Shown here one piece after another: positions 24,867-34,232 of a stretch of DNA of 64,000 nt. Origin of the DNA: Mitsuokella multacida DSM 20544 (lineage in GTDB: Bacteria; Bacillota; Negativicutes; Selenomonadales; Selenomonadaceae). A program made the position numbers and the translations under genes. The notes under the pieces are model-generated. The model did not search any database and was not told the origin of the DNA. It saw nothing but the letters and a program-made list of their open reading frames with translations. The stretch spans positions 1 through 64,000 of the forward strand of contig NZ_GG697141.2 in the NCBI RefSeq assembly GCF_000155955.1, given 5' to 3'. Position 1 is the stretch's first letter. Each line of letters opens with the position of its first letter.

Positions 24867-25334
24867 ATGGCAATATTGGAAATCAAGAAGGCAGGAGCAC
24901 CGGTCCTCAAGGAGGTCTGCGCTCCAGTGGAGAAGATCGACAAGGATCTGCGCAAGCTGCTCGACGACATGGCCGTCACGATGTATGAGAGCGATGGTGT
25001 CGGCCTCGCAGCGCCGCAGGTCGGCCGTCCCATCCGCGTCGTCGTCATCGACTGCCAGGACGACCACGGGCTCATCGAGCTCATCAATCCCGTCATCACG
25101 TTCCGTGAGGGCACGGCGACGGACACGGAGGGCTGTCTTTCCGTGCCGGGCATCTACGGTGAGGTGGAGCGTGCGGCCAAGGTCAAGGTGGAATTCCTCA
25201 ACCGACGCGGCAAGAAGCAGCATCTGACGGCAACGGGACTACTGGCCCGCTGCATCCAGCACGAACTCGACCATCTCGAAGGCCAGCTCTTCATCGACAT
25301 CGCCAAGAGTCTGCACAGGGGGAATCAGGCATGA
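24867..25334 (+). CDS. def: Peptide deformylase
   Basis: Def removes the formyl group from nascent protein N-termini. The 155-residue protein has all three motifs: GVGLAAPQ (residues 45-52), EGCLSVP with the metal Cys, and QHELDH with the two metal His and catalytic Glu. It begins the operon def-fmt-DUF116-rsmB-rlmN, overlapping fmt by 4 nt (ATGA). The ATG follows AAAGGAG. Confidence 0.97.
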   Translation: MAILEIKKAGAPVLKEVCAPVEKIDKDLRKLLDDMAVTMYESDGVGLAAPQVGRPIRVVVIDCQDDHGLIELINPVITFREGTATDTEGCLSVPGIYGEVERAAKVKVEFLNRRGKKQHLTATGLLARCIQHELDHLEGQLFIDIAKSLHRGNQA

Positions 25335-26269
25335 AGAAGTTTCGCGTCATTTTCATGGGCACGCCGGAGTTTGCCGTGCCGTGCCTTGCGGCCCTCTACG
25401 AGCACTGCGACGTCATCGGCGTCGTGACGCAGCCGGACAAGCCGAGAGGCCGCGGCCAGAAGCTCGTGCCGTCGCCAGTCAAGGCCTGGGCCGAGGCTCA
25501 CGGCCTGCCCGTATGGCAGCCGAAGAAGATCAAGGAAGAGGCATTCACGGCCTTCCTCGAGGAGCAGAAGCCGGACCTCATGGTCGTCGTGGCCTTCGGC
25601 CAGATTCTCTCGCAGCGCATCCTCGATATCCCGCCGTACGGCTGCATCAATGTGCACGGCTCGCTCTTGCCGCGCTACCGCGGTGCGGCGCCGATGCAGT
25701 GGTGCGTCATCGACGGCGAGAAGAAGACGGGCGTTACGACGATGTTCATGGACGCCGGCCTCGATACGGGCGACATGCTGCTCAAGGCAGAGTTCCCGAT
25801 CGGCCCGGACACGACGCTCGAGGAGGTCCATGACGGCCTCATGGAGCTCGGCGCCAAGGTGCTTATCGAGACGCTCGAAGCGCTCTCGGCTGGCACGCTC
25901 AAGCGCATCCCGCAGACGGGTGAGTCGAATTACGCGCCGATGCTGACGAAGGAGACGGGGCACATCCACTGGGCAGAGCCTGCCAAGAAGATCCACGACC
26001 TCGTGCGCGGTCTCGATTCGTGGCCTGGTGCCTACACGTTCCTCGGCGGCAAGAAGTACAAGATCTGGCGCACGCGCTGCACGGCGGAGAAGACAGCCGA
26101 GCAGCCGGGCACCATCCTGCGGGCCGACAAGAAAGAAGGTCTCTTTGTGGCAGCGGGCGACGGCGTGCTGGAGGTCACGGAGCTCCAGGCTCCTGGCAAG
26201 AAGCGCATGGCGGCACGGGATTACCTCAACGGCCATGCCATCGCGCTGCCCGCTCAGTTTGAGGACTGA
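25331..26269 (+). CDS. fmt: Methionyl-tRNA formyltransferase
   Basis: Fmt formylates initiator Met-tRNA using 10-formyl-tetrahydrofolate. The 312-residue protein shows the catalytic segment NVHGSLLPRYRGAAPMQW and the downstream MDAGLDTGDML, followed by the C-terminal OB-fold tRNA-binding domain (from about 205). The ATGA overlap with def couples the two opposite reactions on initiator methionine. Confidence 0.97.
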   Translation: MKKFRVIFMGTPEFAVPCLAALYEHCDVIGVVTQPDKPRGRGQKLVPSPVKAWAEAHGLPVWQPKKIKEEAFTAFLEEQKPDLMVVVAFGQILSQRILDIPPYGCINVHGSLLPRYRGAAPMQWCVIDGEKKTGVTTMFMDAGLDTGDMLLKAEFPIGPDTTLEEVHDGLMELGAKVLIETLEALSAGTLKRIPQTGESNYAPMLTKETGHIHWAEPAKKIHDLVRGLDSWPGAYTFLGGKKYKIWRTRCTAEKTAEQPGTILRADKKEGLFVAAGDGVLEVTELQAPGKKRMAARDYLNGHAIALPAQFED

Positions 26270-26272
26270 ACT

Positions 26273-27073
26273 ATGACAAAGGCAAAAAACGATTACGTGA
26301 TGACGGGGCGCCCGAAGAAGCGCCTGTTCATCGGCATGCTGTCTCTGACGGCCGTGCTGATGGCCGCCATCCTCTACGCCATCTGGTACATCGGCGTGCC
26401 GGGACTCCGGTCCATCCAGCCCATGTTGCCCTGGATCATCGGCGCGGTGTTCACCGTCCTGGTGCTCGGGGCGTTCTTCAGCATCTTCAACATGGTCCTC
26501 GCGGTGGCGGGGCTTCCGTACCTGCCGTTCTTGCAGCGCCAGACGTACGAGCTCATCAACCTGCTCTTCCCGCTGGCCGTGCGCTTAGGGACCGTCTTTG
26601 GCATCCGGCGCCGCAAGCTCGAAGGCTCGTTCATCGCGGTCAGCAACCTCCTGTTCAACCGCATGGGCATCCGCGTGCCAGCTGACCGTTTGCTCGTCGT
26701 GACACCGCACTGCCTGCAGCTCGCTTCGTGCCCGCATAAGATCACGCGGGACCCGGAGAACTGCAAGCGCTGCGGCGCCTGTGACATCGGTGCCCTCGTG
26801 ACGCTGTCGCACGAGATGGGCTTCCACTTCTTCGTGGCGACGGGCGGGACGCTCGCCCGCCAGATTGTCTACAAGACGAAGCCGAAGGCCGTGCTGGCCA
26901 TCGCTTGTGAGCGAGATCTCATGAGCGGCATCCAGGATGTCTATCCGCTGCCGGCTGTCGGCGTCCTCAACATCCGCCCCAACGGGCCGTGCTACAACAC
27001 GCATGTGGACATCGAGGAAGTGCGGGCTCAGCTCGAGAAGATCATCATCCCGAAGCCAAAGGATAAAAAATAA
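26273..27073 (+). CDS. DUF116 membrane protein
   Basis: The 266-residue protein has two N-terminal membrane helices (about residues 19-42 and 50-78) and a soluble DUF116 domain with a conserved cysteine pattern: CLQLASCPHKI and CKRCGACDIGAL, then ACERDLMSG. These cysteines suggest a metal or iron-sulfur site, but no activity is established for the family. It is 3 nt after fmt and 46 nt before rsmB, a position I know as common for DUF116 in Clostridia and Negativicutes, which hints at a role tied to translation or envelope. Confidence 0.9.
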   Translation: MTKAKNDYVMTGRPKKRLFIGMLSLTAVLMAAILYAIWYIGVPGLRSIQPMLPWIIGAVFTVLVLGAFFSIFNMVLAVAGLPYLPFLQRQTYELINLLFPLAVRLGTVFGIRRRKLEGSFIAVSNLLFNRMGIRVPADRLLVVTPHCLQLASCPHKITRDPENCKRCGACDIGALVTLSHEMGFHFFVATGGTLARQIVYKTKPKAVLAIACERDLMSGIQDVYPLPAVGVLNIRPNGPCYNTHVDIEEVRAQLEKIIIPKPKDKK

Positions 27074-27119
27074 ACATAGATATAAATATAAATACAGATA
27101 AGATGAATGAGGTGGATTT

Positions 27120-28478
27120 ATGGATAAAGCGCGCGAGACGGCAGTCCGCATCCTATATGAAGTACATGAGAACGGCGCCTACGCCAATGTGGCGCTTGCA
27201 AAGGCGCTGCGCCAGCTGGACCTCGGCGAGCAGGACCGCCGCTTTGTCACGGAGCTCGTCTACGGCGCTGTGAAGGCGGGCGGCACGCTCGACTGGATCC
27301 TGCGCCGCTACGTCAGCCGCCCCGTCCGCAAGATCCAGCCGTTCGTGCGCGAGATCTTGCGGCTCGGCCTCTACCAGATCTTCTACCTCGACAAGGTGCC
27401 GGCCTCCGCTGCCTGCAACACGGCCGTGGACCTCGCCAAGGGCATGGGCGTGAAAGGGCTTTCGGGCTTCGTCAATGCCGTCCTGCGCACGGCGGTGCGC
27501 GAGCCCGAGAAGGCGGCCTTCCCGAGCGGCAAGGGCCATGCGACGGAGAACCTCGCGCTGCGCAGCCAGCACCCCGAGTGGCTCGTGCGCCACTGGGTCA
27601 GGACTTTCGGCTTCGAGGCGGCGGAGAAGCTCTGCGCATTTGACAATGAACAGCCCGTCCTCTCCGTGCGCGCGAATACCCTGCGCACAGACCGCGAAGC
27701 GCTCCTCGCTGAGCTCGCGGCGGCCGGTGCTGAGGCAGAGCCATCGCAATGGGCTCCCGAGGGCATCCTCGTGCGTCATCATGGGGCACTCGACGCGCTC
27801 GCTCCCTTGCAGGAGGGGCGCTGCCAGGTGCAGGACGAGAGCTCGATGCTCGTCGCACACGTCGTGGGACCGCAGCCCGGTGAATTCATCATCGACTGCT
27901 GTGCAGCGCCGGGCGGCAAGACGACGCACATGGCGGCGCTCATGCACGACGAGGGCCGCATCCTTGCCGGCGACATCTACAGCCACAAGCTCCAGCGCAT
28001 CGAGGAGAACGCGGCGCGGCTCGGCATCCAGAGCATCGAGACAGAAGAGATCGACGCGCGTGAGATTGGTGAGCAGTATGAGGCGATGGCCGACCGCGTG
28101 CTCGTCGATGCGCCGTGCTCCGGCCTCGGCGTCCTGCGCCGCAAGCCGGACGCCCGCTGGCGCAAGACGCAGCAGGAGATCGCGGCGCTGCCAGATTTGC
28201 AGCTCGCCATCCTCGAGAGCGCGGCGAGAGCCGTCAAGCCGGGCGGCGTGCTCGTCTACAGCACCTGTACGATTGAGCTCGCCGAGAATCAGGGCGTGGT
28301 CAGCCGCTTCCTCGAGCAGCATCCGGAGTTCGAGCTGGAGACGACGGGCCACTACCTGCCACTGCCGACGAAGCATGCCGAGTCGAAGATGGTCCAGCTG
28401 TTGCCGCATATTGACGGCACGGACGGCTTCTTCATCTGCCGCATGAAGAAGATGGATCAGACGGATAAGAAAGGATAA
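27120..28478 (+). CDS. rsmB: 16S rRNA (cytosine(967)-C(5))-methyltransferase
   Basis: RsmB (Sun) methylates C967 of 16S rRNA. The 452-residue protein has the NusB-like N-terminal domain (ARETAVRILYEVHENGAYAN) to about residue 140 and a SAM-dependent methyltransferase domain with DCCAAPGGKT (near residue 260), DAPCSGLGVLRRKPD with one catalytic Cys, and YSTCTIE with the other. It has its own GAGGTGG site. Confidence 0.96.
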   Translation: MDKARETAVRILYEVHENGAYANVALAKALRQLDLGEQDRRFVTELVYGAVKAGGTLDWILRRYVSRPVRKIQPFVREILRLGLYQIFYLDKVPASAACNTAVDLAKGMGVKGLSGFVNAVLRTAVREPEKAAFPSGKGHATENLALRSQHPEWLVRHWVRTFGFEAAEKLCAFDNEQPVLSVRANTLRTDREALLAELAAAGAEAEPSQWAPEGILVRHHGALDALAPLQEGRCQVQDESSMLVAHVVGPQPGEFIIDCCAAPGGKTTHMAALMHDEGRILAGDIYSHKLQRIEENAARLGIQSIETEEIDAREIGEQYEAMADRVLVDAPCSGLGVLRRKPDARWRKTQQEIAALPDLQLAILESAARAVKPGGVLVYSTCTIELAENQGVVSRFLEQHPEFELETTGHYLPLPTKHAESKMVQLLPHIDGTDGFFICRMKKMDQTDKKG

Positions 28479-28482
28479 GACG

Positions 28483-29526
28483 TTGAAGGATATTTTTGGA
28501 CTGACCGTTGAGGAGCTCCAGGAAGCATTGCAGCCGTTCTCGCTGCCGAAGTACCGCGCCCGCCAGATTGCGGAGTGGATGTACCAGCGCGGCGCCACCG
28601 GCTTTGCGGACATGACGAATCTCTCGAAGAAGCTCCGTGAGGAGCTCTCCGGTGCCTTTGTCATCGGCCGGCCGAAGTGCAAGGACAGGCTCGATTCGTC
28701 CGACGGTCATACGACGAAGTTCCTGCTGGAGTTTACCGATGGCACGGCGGTGGAGACGGTGCTCATGCGCCAGCCCTACGGCAATAGCATCTGCGTCTCG
28801 ACGCAGGCCGGCTGCAATATGGGCTGCGCTTTCTGCGCCTCGACCCTGCACGGCATGGCGCGCAACTTGACGACGGGCGAGATCCTCTCACAGGCCATCG
28901 TTATAAGTGACATGCTGCGCGCGGAGGGGCAGGGTGAAAAAGTCGACACGGTAGTCATCATGGGCTCGGGCGAGCCGCTGATGAATTACGAAAACGTGCT
29001 CGGCTTCATCCGCCTGCTGCACGAGGACTACGTCCTCGGTCTGAGCTACCGCAGCATCACGCTCTCGACGTCGGGCATCGTGCCGCAGATGTACAAGCTC
29101 GCCGAGGAGGGCATCCCCATCTCGCTGTCGGTCTCTTTGCACGCACCAGAGCAAGAACTTCGGAGCACGCTCATGCCAATCAACCGCAAGTACCCGCTCG
29201 TGGATGTCGTGCGCGCAGCGCGCCACTACGCCGAGGTGACGAAGCGCCGCGTGACGTACGAGTACATCCTCATCGACCGCGTCAACGACGGTGAGGAACA
29301 GGCGAGGGAGCTCGTCTCCCTGTTGCGCGGCCAGCTGGCCAGCGTCAATCTCATCCCCATCAACCCCGTGGCGGAGCGCCATCTTTTGCGCCCGTCGGCT
29401 GCGCGCATCGATTGGTTCGAGCACTACCTCACTGCACATCACATCAATGTCACCGTGCGGCGCGAGATGGGGACGGACATCCAGGCGGCCTGCGGGCAGC
29501 TGCGCAACAAGCACCTGGAGGGATGA
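28483..29526 (+). CDS. rlmN: 23S rRNA/tRNA adenine C2-methyltransferase
   Basis: RlmN is a radical SAM enzyme that methylates C2 of A2503 in 23S rRNA and A37 of some tRNAs. The 347-residue protein contains the cluster motif CNMGCAFCAS (CxxxCxxC, near residue 110), the GSGEPL loop, and the methyl-carrying Cys region near the C-terminus (TDIQAACGQL). The start is TTG at 28483, 4 nt after rsmB, with AAAGGATAAGA as a weak ribosome site and probable coupling. Confidence 0.96.
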   Translation: MKDIFGLTVEELQEALQPFSLPKYRARQIAEWMYQRGATGFADMTNLSKKLREELSGAFVIGRPKCKDRLDSSDGHTTKFLLEFTDGTAVETVLMRQPYGNSICVSTQAGCNMGCAFCASTLHGMARNLTTGEILSQAIVISDMLRAEGQGEKVDTVVIMGSGEPLMNYENVLGFIRLLHEDYVLGLSYRSITLSTSGIVPQMYKLAEEGIPISLSVSLHAPEQELRSTLMPINRKYPLVDVVRAARHYAEVTKRRVTYEYILIDRVNDGEEQARELVSLLRGQLASVNLIPINPVAERHLLRPSAARIDWFEHYLTAHHINVTVRREMGTDIQAACGQLRNKHLEG

Positions 29527-29565
29527 CCGTTTTCCGATAAATTCACAGCTTTTTCAGCAGATATC

Positions 29566-29574
29566 TGGTATAAT
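29566..29574 (+). promoter_or_regulatory. Extended -10 promoter before the FHA/kinase genes
   Basis: TGGTATAAT (TG at 29566-29567, TATAAT at 29569-29574) lies 43 nt before the fhaA-like start. No good -35 is seen, as expected for an extended -10 promoter. Confidence 0.6.
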
Positions 29575-29616
29575 GTACGGATAGTGGTCATTGTAAAAGA
29601 AACGGAGGCGAAAACC

Positions 29617-30351
29617 ATGGGGCTAGGGACATGGGAATCGTATCTGGCCAATCACATAGAAGGTTTCTTCAACAAGAAATTCAGCAGCAGCCTTGAGACC
29701 GTCGAGCTCATGAATGGCATGGAACGGGAAGTCCGCCATCAGGCTTCGGGCAAGAAGCGGCAGGACATCGACACGGCGTTCATCTTCTCGCTGAATCCCG
29801 AGGATTACCACCGCCTCTGTGCGCGGCGCGTCATCGAGGACCTGCGGACGACGGCGGCCAAGCAGATCATCCTGCAGGACTGCGCGGCAGACGGTGTGAT
29901 CACCGTGCGCATGGAGCAGGATGAGAGACTCAGCCGCGGCGTCTACAAGCTGCGCTGCGGGCGGTCCGATGAGATGGAGGACGTCTCGGCCAATACGCTC
30001 GTCCTGCAGAAGCGGCCGTCGCTCGACGGCCACGTGCCGCTCAACCTGCCGGCTTTCCACGCGATGGCGGCGCTGACGGTCGTCGAGGGACCTGACCTCG
30101 ATGCCTACCTCGAGATTGGGGAGAAGCAGGTCTACATCGGGCGGCGGGACAAGAATGAATTCATCCTGACGGACACGAATGCCTCGCGGCTGCATGCCTG
30201 GATCTCCTATGAGCATCATCGCCATGTGCTCTACGACGCGCAGAGCACGAATGGCACATTTGTCGAGGGGCGGCGCATCGATTCCTGCCGCCTGCAGCAT
30301 GGGGATACGATACGGATCGGCATGACGGTCCTTCGATATGAGGTGATATAA
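29617..30351 (+). CDS. FhaA-like protein: DUF3662 plus FHA domain
   Basis: The 244-residue protein has an N-terminal DUF3662 domain (residues 5-115, starting SYLANHIEGFFNKKFSSSLE), and a C-terminal phosphothreonine-binding FHA domain (about 165-240) with IGRRDKNEF, SRLHAWI and QSTNGTFVEG. In Mycobacterium, FhaA is a substrate and partner of the PknB kinase and acts in cell-wall synthesis control. Here it precedes fhaB, a PP2C gene, rodA, pbpA and pknB, the same set. The ATG at 29617 has GGAGG nine bases upstream. Confidence 0.88.
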   Translation: MGLGTWESYLANHIEGFFNKKFSSSLETVELMNGMEREVRHQASGKKRQDIDTAFIFSLNPEDYHRLCARRVIEDLRTTAAKQIILQDCAADGVITVRMEQDERLSRGVYKLRCGRSDEMEDVSANTLVLQKRPSLDGHVPLNLPAFHAMAALTVVEGPDLDAYLEIGEKQVYIGRRDKNEFILTDTNASRLHAWISYEHHRHVLYDAQSTNGTFVEGRRIDSCRLQHGDTIRIGMTVLRYEVI

Positions 30352-30804
30352 TTGGCGGTGACAGCCGTTTTTCTCAAGGGCATCCGCGTGGTGCTCGAAT
30401 ATGGCATGCTCCTGTGGCTCCTGTGGTTTACTGTGACACTCGCGCGGCGTCTCTTCGGAGATGTGCGCAAGAAGGCAGCGGCGATCCGGGAGCCGGAGAC
30501 GAAGCCGCAGGAGGCCGTCGTCTCTGTGCTGGAAGCGCCGGAGCCGGAGCTCGCGGGCAAGCGCTTTGCCTTCGGTGAGCAGCTCATGGTCGGACGCGGG
30601 CGCGACAATCACATCGTGATCCCCGAGGGCTACGTGTCGCACCATCATGCGCAGATTTATCGTCATGGCAATCAGTATGTCATCGAGGATCTCGGCAGCA
30701 TCAACCATACGTATGTGAACGGTCAAATCCTGGAGGGCAGGGCGTATCTGCGCCCTGGTGACAAGATCCGCATTGGTCTCGTCACCCTTCGGTTCGAGAG
30801 GTGA
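30352..30804 (+). CDS. FhaB-like membrane-anchored FHA protein
   Basis: The 150-residue protein has one N-terminal membrane segment (residues 10-32), a short linker rich in Glu, Pro and Lys, and an FHA domain (about 70-150) with VGRGRDNHIV, SHHHAQIY and INHTYVNG, where the usual NGT is NHT. It should bind phosphothreonine of the nearby kinase or its targets at the membrane. The start is TTG at 30352 directly after the previous stop (AGGTGATATAATTG), so it is coupled. It overlaps the PP2C region. Confidence 0.88.
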   Translation: MAVTAVFLKGIRVVLEYGMLLWLLWFTVTLARRLFGDVRKKAAAIREPETKPQEAVVSVLEAPEPELAGKRFAFGEQLMVGRGRDNHIVIPEGYVSHHHAQIYRHGNQYVIEDLGSINHTYVNGQILEGRAYLRPGDKIRIGLVTLRFER

Positions 30805-30809
30805 GAATT

Positions 30810-31514
30810 TTGAGTAAGGTTTATGAAGCGACCGATGTCGGCTGTGTCAGGCCGATCAATGAGGATAGCGCCGCTGTCTTTGCCCCGGAGGTCTATGTGG
30901 TAGCCGACGGCATGGGCGGCCATGCGGCCGGAGAGGTCGCGAGCCACATCCTCGTCAAGTCCGTGCGGGAGTCTCTCTCGGGACTGCCGCATATCGAGGA
31001 GCAGGACCTCTGCGAGGCAATCCATCGTGCCAATCACGAGATCCTCGCCACGGTGGCGCAGAATCCGGACTGCCAGGGCATGGGGACGACGGCGACCATG
31101 CTGCACATCGAGGAAGGACGGGCCGTCTGGGCGCATGTCGGGGACAGCCGGCTCTACCTGCTGCGCGGCGAGAGCCTCCAGCAGATCACGCGCGACCACT
31201 CGTACGTCGAGGACCTCGTCGAGCACGGTGAGCTCACGGAGGCAGAGGCGCGCATCCATCCGCAGAAGAACATGCTGACGCGCGCCGTGGGGGTTGAGGA
31301 ATCGCTCGAGGTCGACAGCGGCTGCTTCGAGGTCCAGCTGGGCGACGTACTGCTCTTGGCGACGGACGGCCTCATGAACATGGTCTCGGAAGAGGAGATC
31401 GTGGCCATCCTGCAGCAGGGCACAGCTGATCCAGCGCGGGCTCTCGTAGAGGCCGCGCTGCGCTCGGGCGGGCGCGACAATGTCACAGCCGTCGTGGTGG
31501 TGTATGCCGTATGA
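30810..31514 (+). CDS. prpC: PP2C-family Ser/Thr phosphatase (PstP/PrpC)
   Basis: The 234-residue enzyme reverses phosphorylation by the Ser/Thr kinase of this cluster. The PP2C metal-binding pattern is present: VRPINEDSA near the N-terminus, VADGMGGHAAGE, HVGDSRLYLLR, and LLATDGLMNMV plus GRDNVTAVVV at the end. Unlike mycobacterial PstP it lacks a membrane helix and extracellular part. The TTG at 30810 follows AGGTGAG at short spacing; a GTG at 30801 would be inside that site. It overlaps rodA by 4 nt. Confidence 0.94.
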   Translation: MSKVYEATDVGCVRPINEDSAAVFAPEVYVVADGMGGHAAGEVASHILVKSVRESLSGLPHIEEQDLCEAIHRANHEILATVAQNPDCQGMGTTATMLHIEEGRAVWAHVGDSRLYLLRGESLQQITRDHSYVEDLVEHGELTEAEARIHPQKNMLTRAVGVEESLEVDSGCFEVQLGDVLLLATDGLMNMVSEEEIVAILQQGTADPARALVEAALRSGGRDNVTAVVVVYAV

Positions 31515-32779
31515 AGAACTGGAGTCTGCTCTTGGCGCCCTTTGGCATCCTGCTCTCGGGGCTCATCGTCCTCTACCTCAAGGCACATCCGCAGTCGGGC
31601 ATCATCCACACAGAGAGCCTGCTCGGCATCTCGTACCTGCCGTGGCTCGCGGCCGTCATCGTGGCGGCCGTCGTCATGCAGGGCGTGCTCGTGCGGCGGC
31701 ACATGGATACGTGCCTCTTTCCGCTCGTCATGCTGCTCGCCAGCGTCGGCGTCGTCGAGATCGCGCGCCTCAAGCCCACACTTCTCATCCCGCAGCTGCG
31801 CTGGCTGCTCATCGCGATGGTCCTGATGTTTTTCGTCATCCGCTTCTGGAATCGCATCGGCAGGCTGGTCGATTACCCGTACATCACGGGCATCTGCTGC
31901 GTCGTCGTGCTCTTCCTGCCCATCCTGTTCGGCACGGAGATCGGCGGCAGCCGCAACTGGCTGGTGCTCGGTCCGTTCTCGGTGCAGCCGTCGGAATTCG
32001 GAAAGATCCTCATCGTGCTGTTCCTCGCGGCGTACCTCTCGGATCACCGCAAGGTGCTCACGCTGCCGAAGCGCAGACTGCTGTTCCTGCAGCTGCCGCC
32101 GCTTCGCTTCATCGCGCCGCTCATCTGCATCTGGAGCATCGCGGTCCTGATGTTTGTCGTGGAGAAAGACCTTGGCTCGGCCTTGCTGTTCTTCGGCATC
32201 GCCGTGCTCATGACGTACATGGCGACGGGCAGCCGTTCCTATGTCTTCCTGGCTCTGTTCTTCATGGGCATCGCCGCAGTCATCTGCTACATGGGCTTTG
32301 CCCATGTGCGCGTGCGCTTTGATATCTGGCTCAATCCCTGGCAGGACCCGAACGGCATGGCCTATCAGGTCGTCCAGTCCCTGTTTGCCTTCGGCACGGG
32401 CGGCGTCTGGGGGACCGGCTTTGGCTACGGCCATCCGGGCTTCATCCCCGAGGTCCACACGGACTTCATCTTCGCCGCCATCGCAGAGGAGATGGGCCTC
32501 ATCGCCTCGCTGATGCTCATGGCCTGCTATGTCATGGCCTTCTGGCGCGGCATCTGCATCGCGCTCTCCTGCCCGCAGGAGAAGGAGCTGTTGCTCGCCG
32601 CTGGCTGCAGTGCGCTCTTATTGATGCAGGCCTTCATCATCATCGCCGGCGTGACGAAATTCCTGCCGCTGACGGGCATCACGCTGCCCTTCATCAGCTA
32701 TGGCGGCAGCTCGATGGTGTCGGGATTCATCTTGCTCGGCATGCTCTTATCCCTGTCAAAGGAGCGGAAAAATGTCTGA
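31511..32779 (+). CDS. rodA: RodA/FtsW family peptidoglycan glycosyltransferase (SEDS)
   Basis: SEDS proteins polymerise lipid II into glycan strands together with a class B PBP. The 422-residue protein has about 12 hydrophobic helices and family motifs: GSRNWLVLGPFSVQPSEFGK (the conserved loop with the catalytic-type acidic region), VEKDLGSALLF, and the C-terminal PLTGITLPFISYGGSSM. Its partner, the transpeptidase gene, overlaps its end. Whether it serves elongation or division cannot be told from sequence; the pairing with pbpA and pknB favours the actinobacterial RodA role. Confidence 0.94.
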   Translation: MKNWSLLLAPFGILLSGLIVLYLKAHPQSGIIHTESLLGISYLPWLAAVIVAAVVMQGVLVRRHMDTCLFPLVMLLASVGVVEIARLKPTLLIPQLRWLLIAMVLMFFVIRFWNRIGRLVDYPYITGICCVVVLFLPILFGTEIGGSRNWLVLGPFSVQPSEFGKILIVLFLAAYLSDHRKVLTLPKRRLLFLQLPPLRFIAPLICIWSIAVLMFVVEKDLGSALLFFGIAVLMTYMATGSRSYVFLALFFMGIAAVICYMGFAHVRVRFDIWLNPWQDPNGMAYQVVQSLFAFGTGGVWGTGFGYGHPGFIPEVHTDFIFAAIAEEMGLIASLMLMACYVMAFWRGICIALSCPQEKELLLAAGCSALLLMQAFIIIAGVTKFLPLTGITLPFISYGGSSMVSGFILLGMLLSLSKERKNV

Positions 32780-34166
32780 CTGGAAAATCAAGCGGCAGGT
32801 TCTCAGGGCGGCATCGTTTGCGATGGCCCTGTTCGGCCTGCTGGCTGTTTATATCATCTATCTTTCGACCTGGGATGCGGATGACCTCGCGAAGAATCCG
32901 CTCAACATGAGGAGCGCCGCAGCCCAGTCGGATATCCAGCGCGGGTCCATCCTCGCGGCGGACGGCCAGGTGCTGGCCGAGACGCGCCCGGATGGCCGCC
33001 GCGTCTACCCGTTCGGCGTGAGCATGGCCGCCGTCACGGGCTACAACGGCGAGAACATCGGCAGTGCCGGCATCGAGGGCCATGCCAATCAGGCCCTGCT
33101 CGGCCTGACGGCCGACATGAGCCGGCTCGGCCCGCTCTCGCAGCTCCTGCAGTCGGAGCGCGGCAATGATGTCAAGCTGACGATCGAGCCGGCTGCCCAG
33201 AAGGCGGCAGTCGAGGGACTCGGCAACCGACGCGGCGCCGTTGTCGCGCTCGATGCGAGGACGGGGGCCGTGCTCGCGATGGTGAGCTCGCCTTCGTACG
33301 ACCCCAATGACATCGAGTCGAATTGGAAGTCGCTGTCCTCTCAGGAGGACAGTCCGCTCCTCAATCGCGTGGTCCAGGGACTCTATCCGCCGGGATCGAC
33401 CATCAAGCCGATGATTGCGGACGCGGCGCTGACGGACGGCGTGACGAACGCATCGGAGATCTTTGACTGCGACGGCGTCCTCGACGTCGGCGGTGGTCAC
33501 ACGATACGCGAGAGCCACGGAGAAGTCCACGGCCGCGTCGACCTCAGGCAGGCTGTCACAGAGTCGTGCAACATCACCTTCGGCACGCTCGGCATGCGCA
33601 TGGGGGATGAGAAGCTCAAGAATGCTTTTTCGCGCTTCGGTTTCGACCGCGAGATCGGCGATGAGATCCTCATGACGAAGTCGCATTTCCCGGACTTCGG
33701 CAAGCTGTCCAAGGGCGATCAGGCCCAGACGGCCATCGGCCAGAGCGCGCTGCTCGTCACGCCGATGCACATGGCGCTGCTCGCCGACGCCTTTGCCAAT
33801 GGCGGCAAGGTCATGAAGCCGTACCTCGTGCAGGATGTCATCACGCCGGGCGGCACGGTCGTCTACAAAGCACAGCCTTCGCGCTGGCTCACGGCCACGA
33901 CGCCGGAGATGGCCTCCGTCATCGACAGCTATATGGAAGATGTCGTGACGAAGGGCACGGGCACGGCGGCGCGGGTACAGGGCGTCCGCGTGACGGGCAA
34001 GACCGGCACGGCCGAGAATCCCGCAGGCAAGGATCACGCCTGGTTCACCGGCTCGGCCGAACTGCCGGCGCGCAAGATCGTCTTTGCCATCATCGTGGAG
34101 AATGGCGGCGGAGGCGGCACAGAAGCCGCGCCGATTGCACGAGACATCATTGAGAGCCTGATGTGA
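32772..34166 (+). CDS. pbpA: Class B penicillin-binding protein (PbpA type)
   Basis: This 464-residue transpeptidase cross-links peptidoglycan on the outer face of the inner membrane. It has one N-terminal helix (residues 12-32), a short non-catalytic domain and the transpeptidase domain with all three active-site motifs: STIK (Ser209-Lys212), SCN (Ser265-Asn267) and KTG (VTGKTGTAE). It is smaller than E. coli PBP2 and matches the size of Mycobacterium PbpA. The ATG at 32772 lies inside the end of rodA with GGAG upstream, so SEDS and PBP are made together. Confidence 0.95.
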   Translation: MSDWKIKRQVLRAASFAMALFGLLAVYIIYLSTWDADDLAKNPLNMRSAAAQSDIQRGSILAADGQVLAETRPDGRRVYPFGVSMAAVTGYNGENIGSAGIEGHANQALLGLTADMSRLGPLSQLLQSERGNDVKLTIEPAAQKAAVEGLGNRRGAVVALDARTGAVLAMVSSPSYDPNDIESNWKSLSSQEDSPLLNRVVQGLYPPGSTIKPMIADAALTDGVTNASEIFDCDGVLDVGGGHTIRESHGEVHGRVDLRQAVTESCNITFGTLGMRMGDEKLKNAFSRFGFDREIGDEILMTKSHFPDFGKLSKGDQAQTAIGQSALLVTPMHMALLADAFANGGKVMKPYLVQDVITPGGTVVYKAQPSRWLTATTPEMASVIDSYMEDVVTKGTGTAARVQGVRVTGKTGTAENPAGKDHAWFTGSAELPARKIVFAIIVENGGGGGTEAAPIARDIIESLM

Positions 34167-34232
34167 CTCTTCTTAGATCGTTAGATACTGGAATAATCCA
34201 CTTGGAATACTGGAATCGTAGGGGGAACGGAT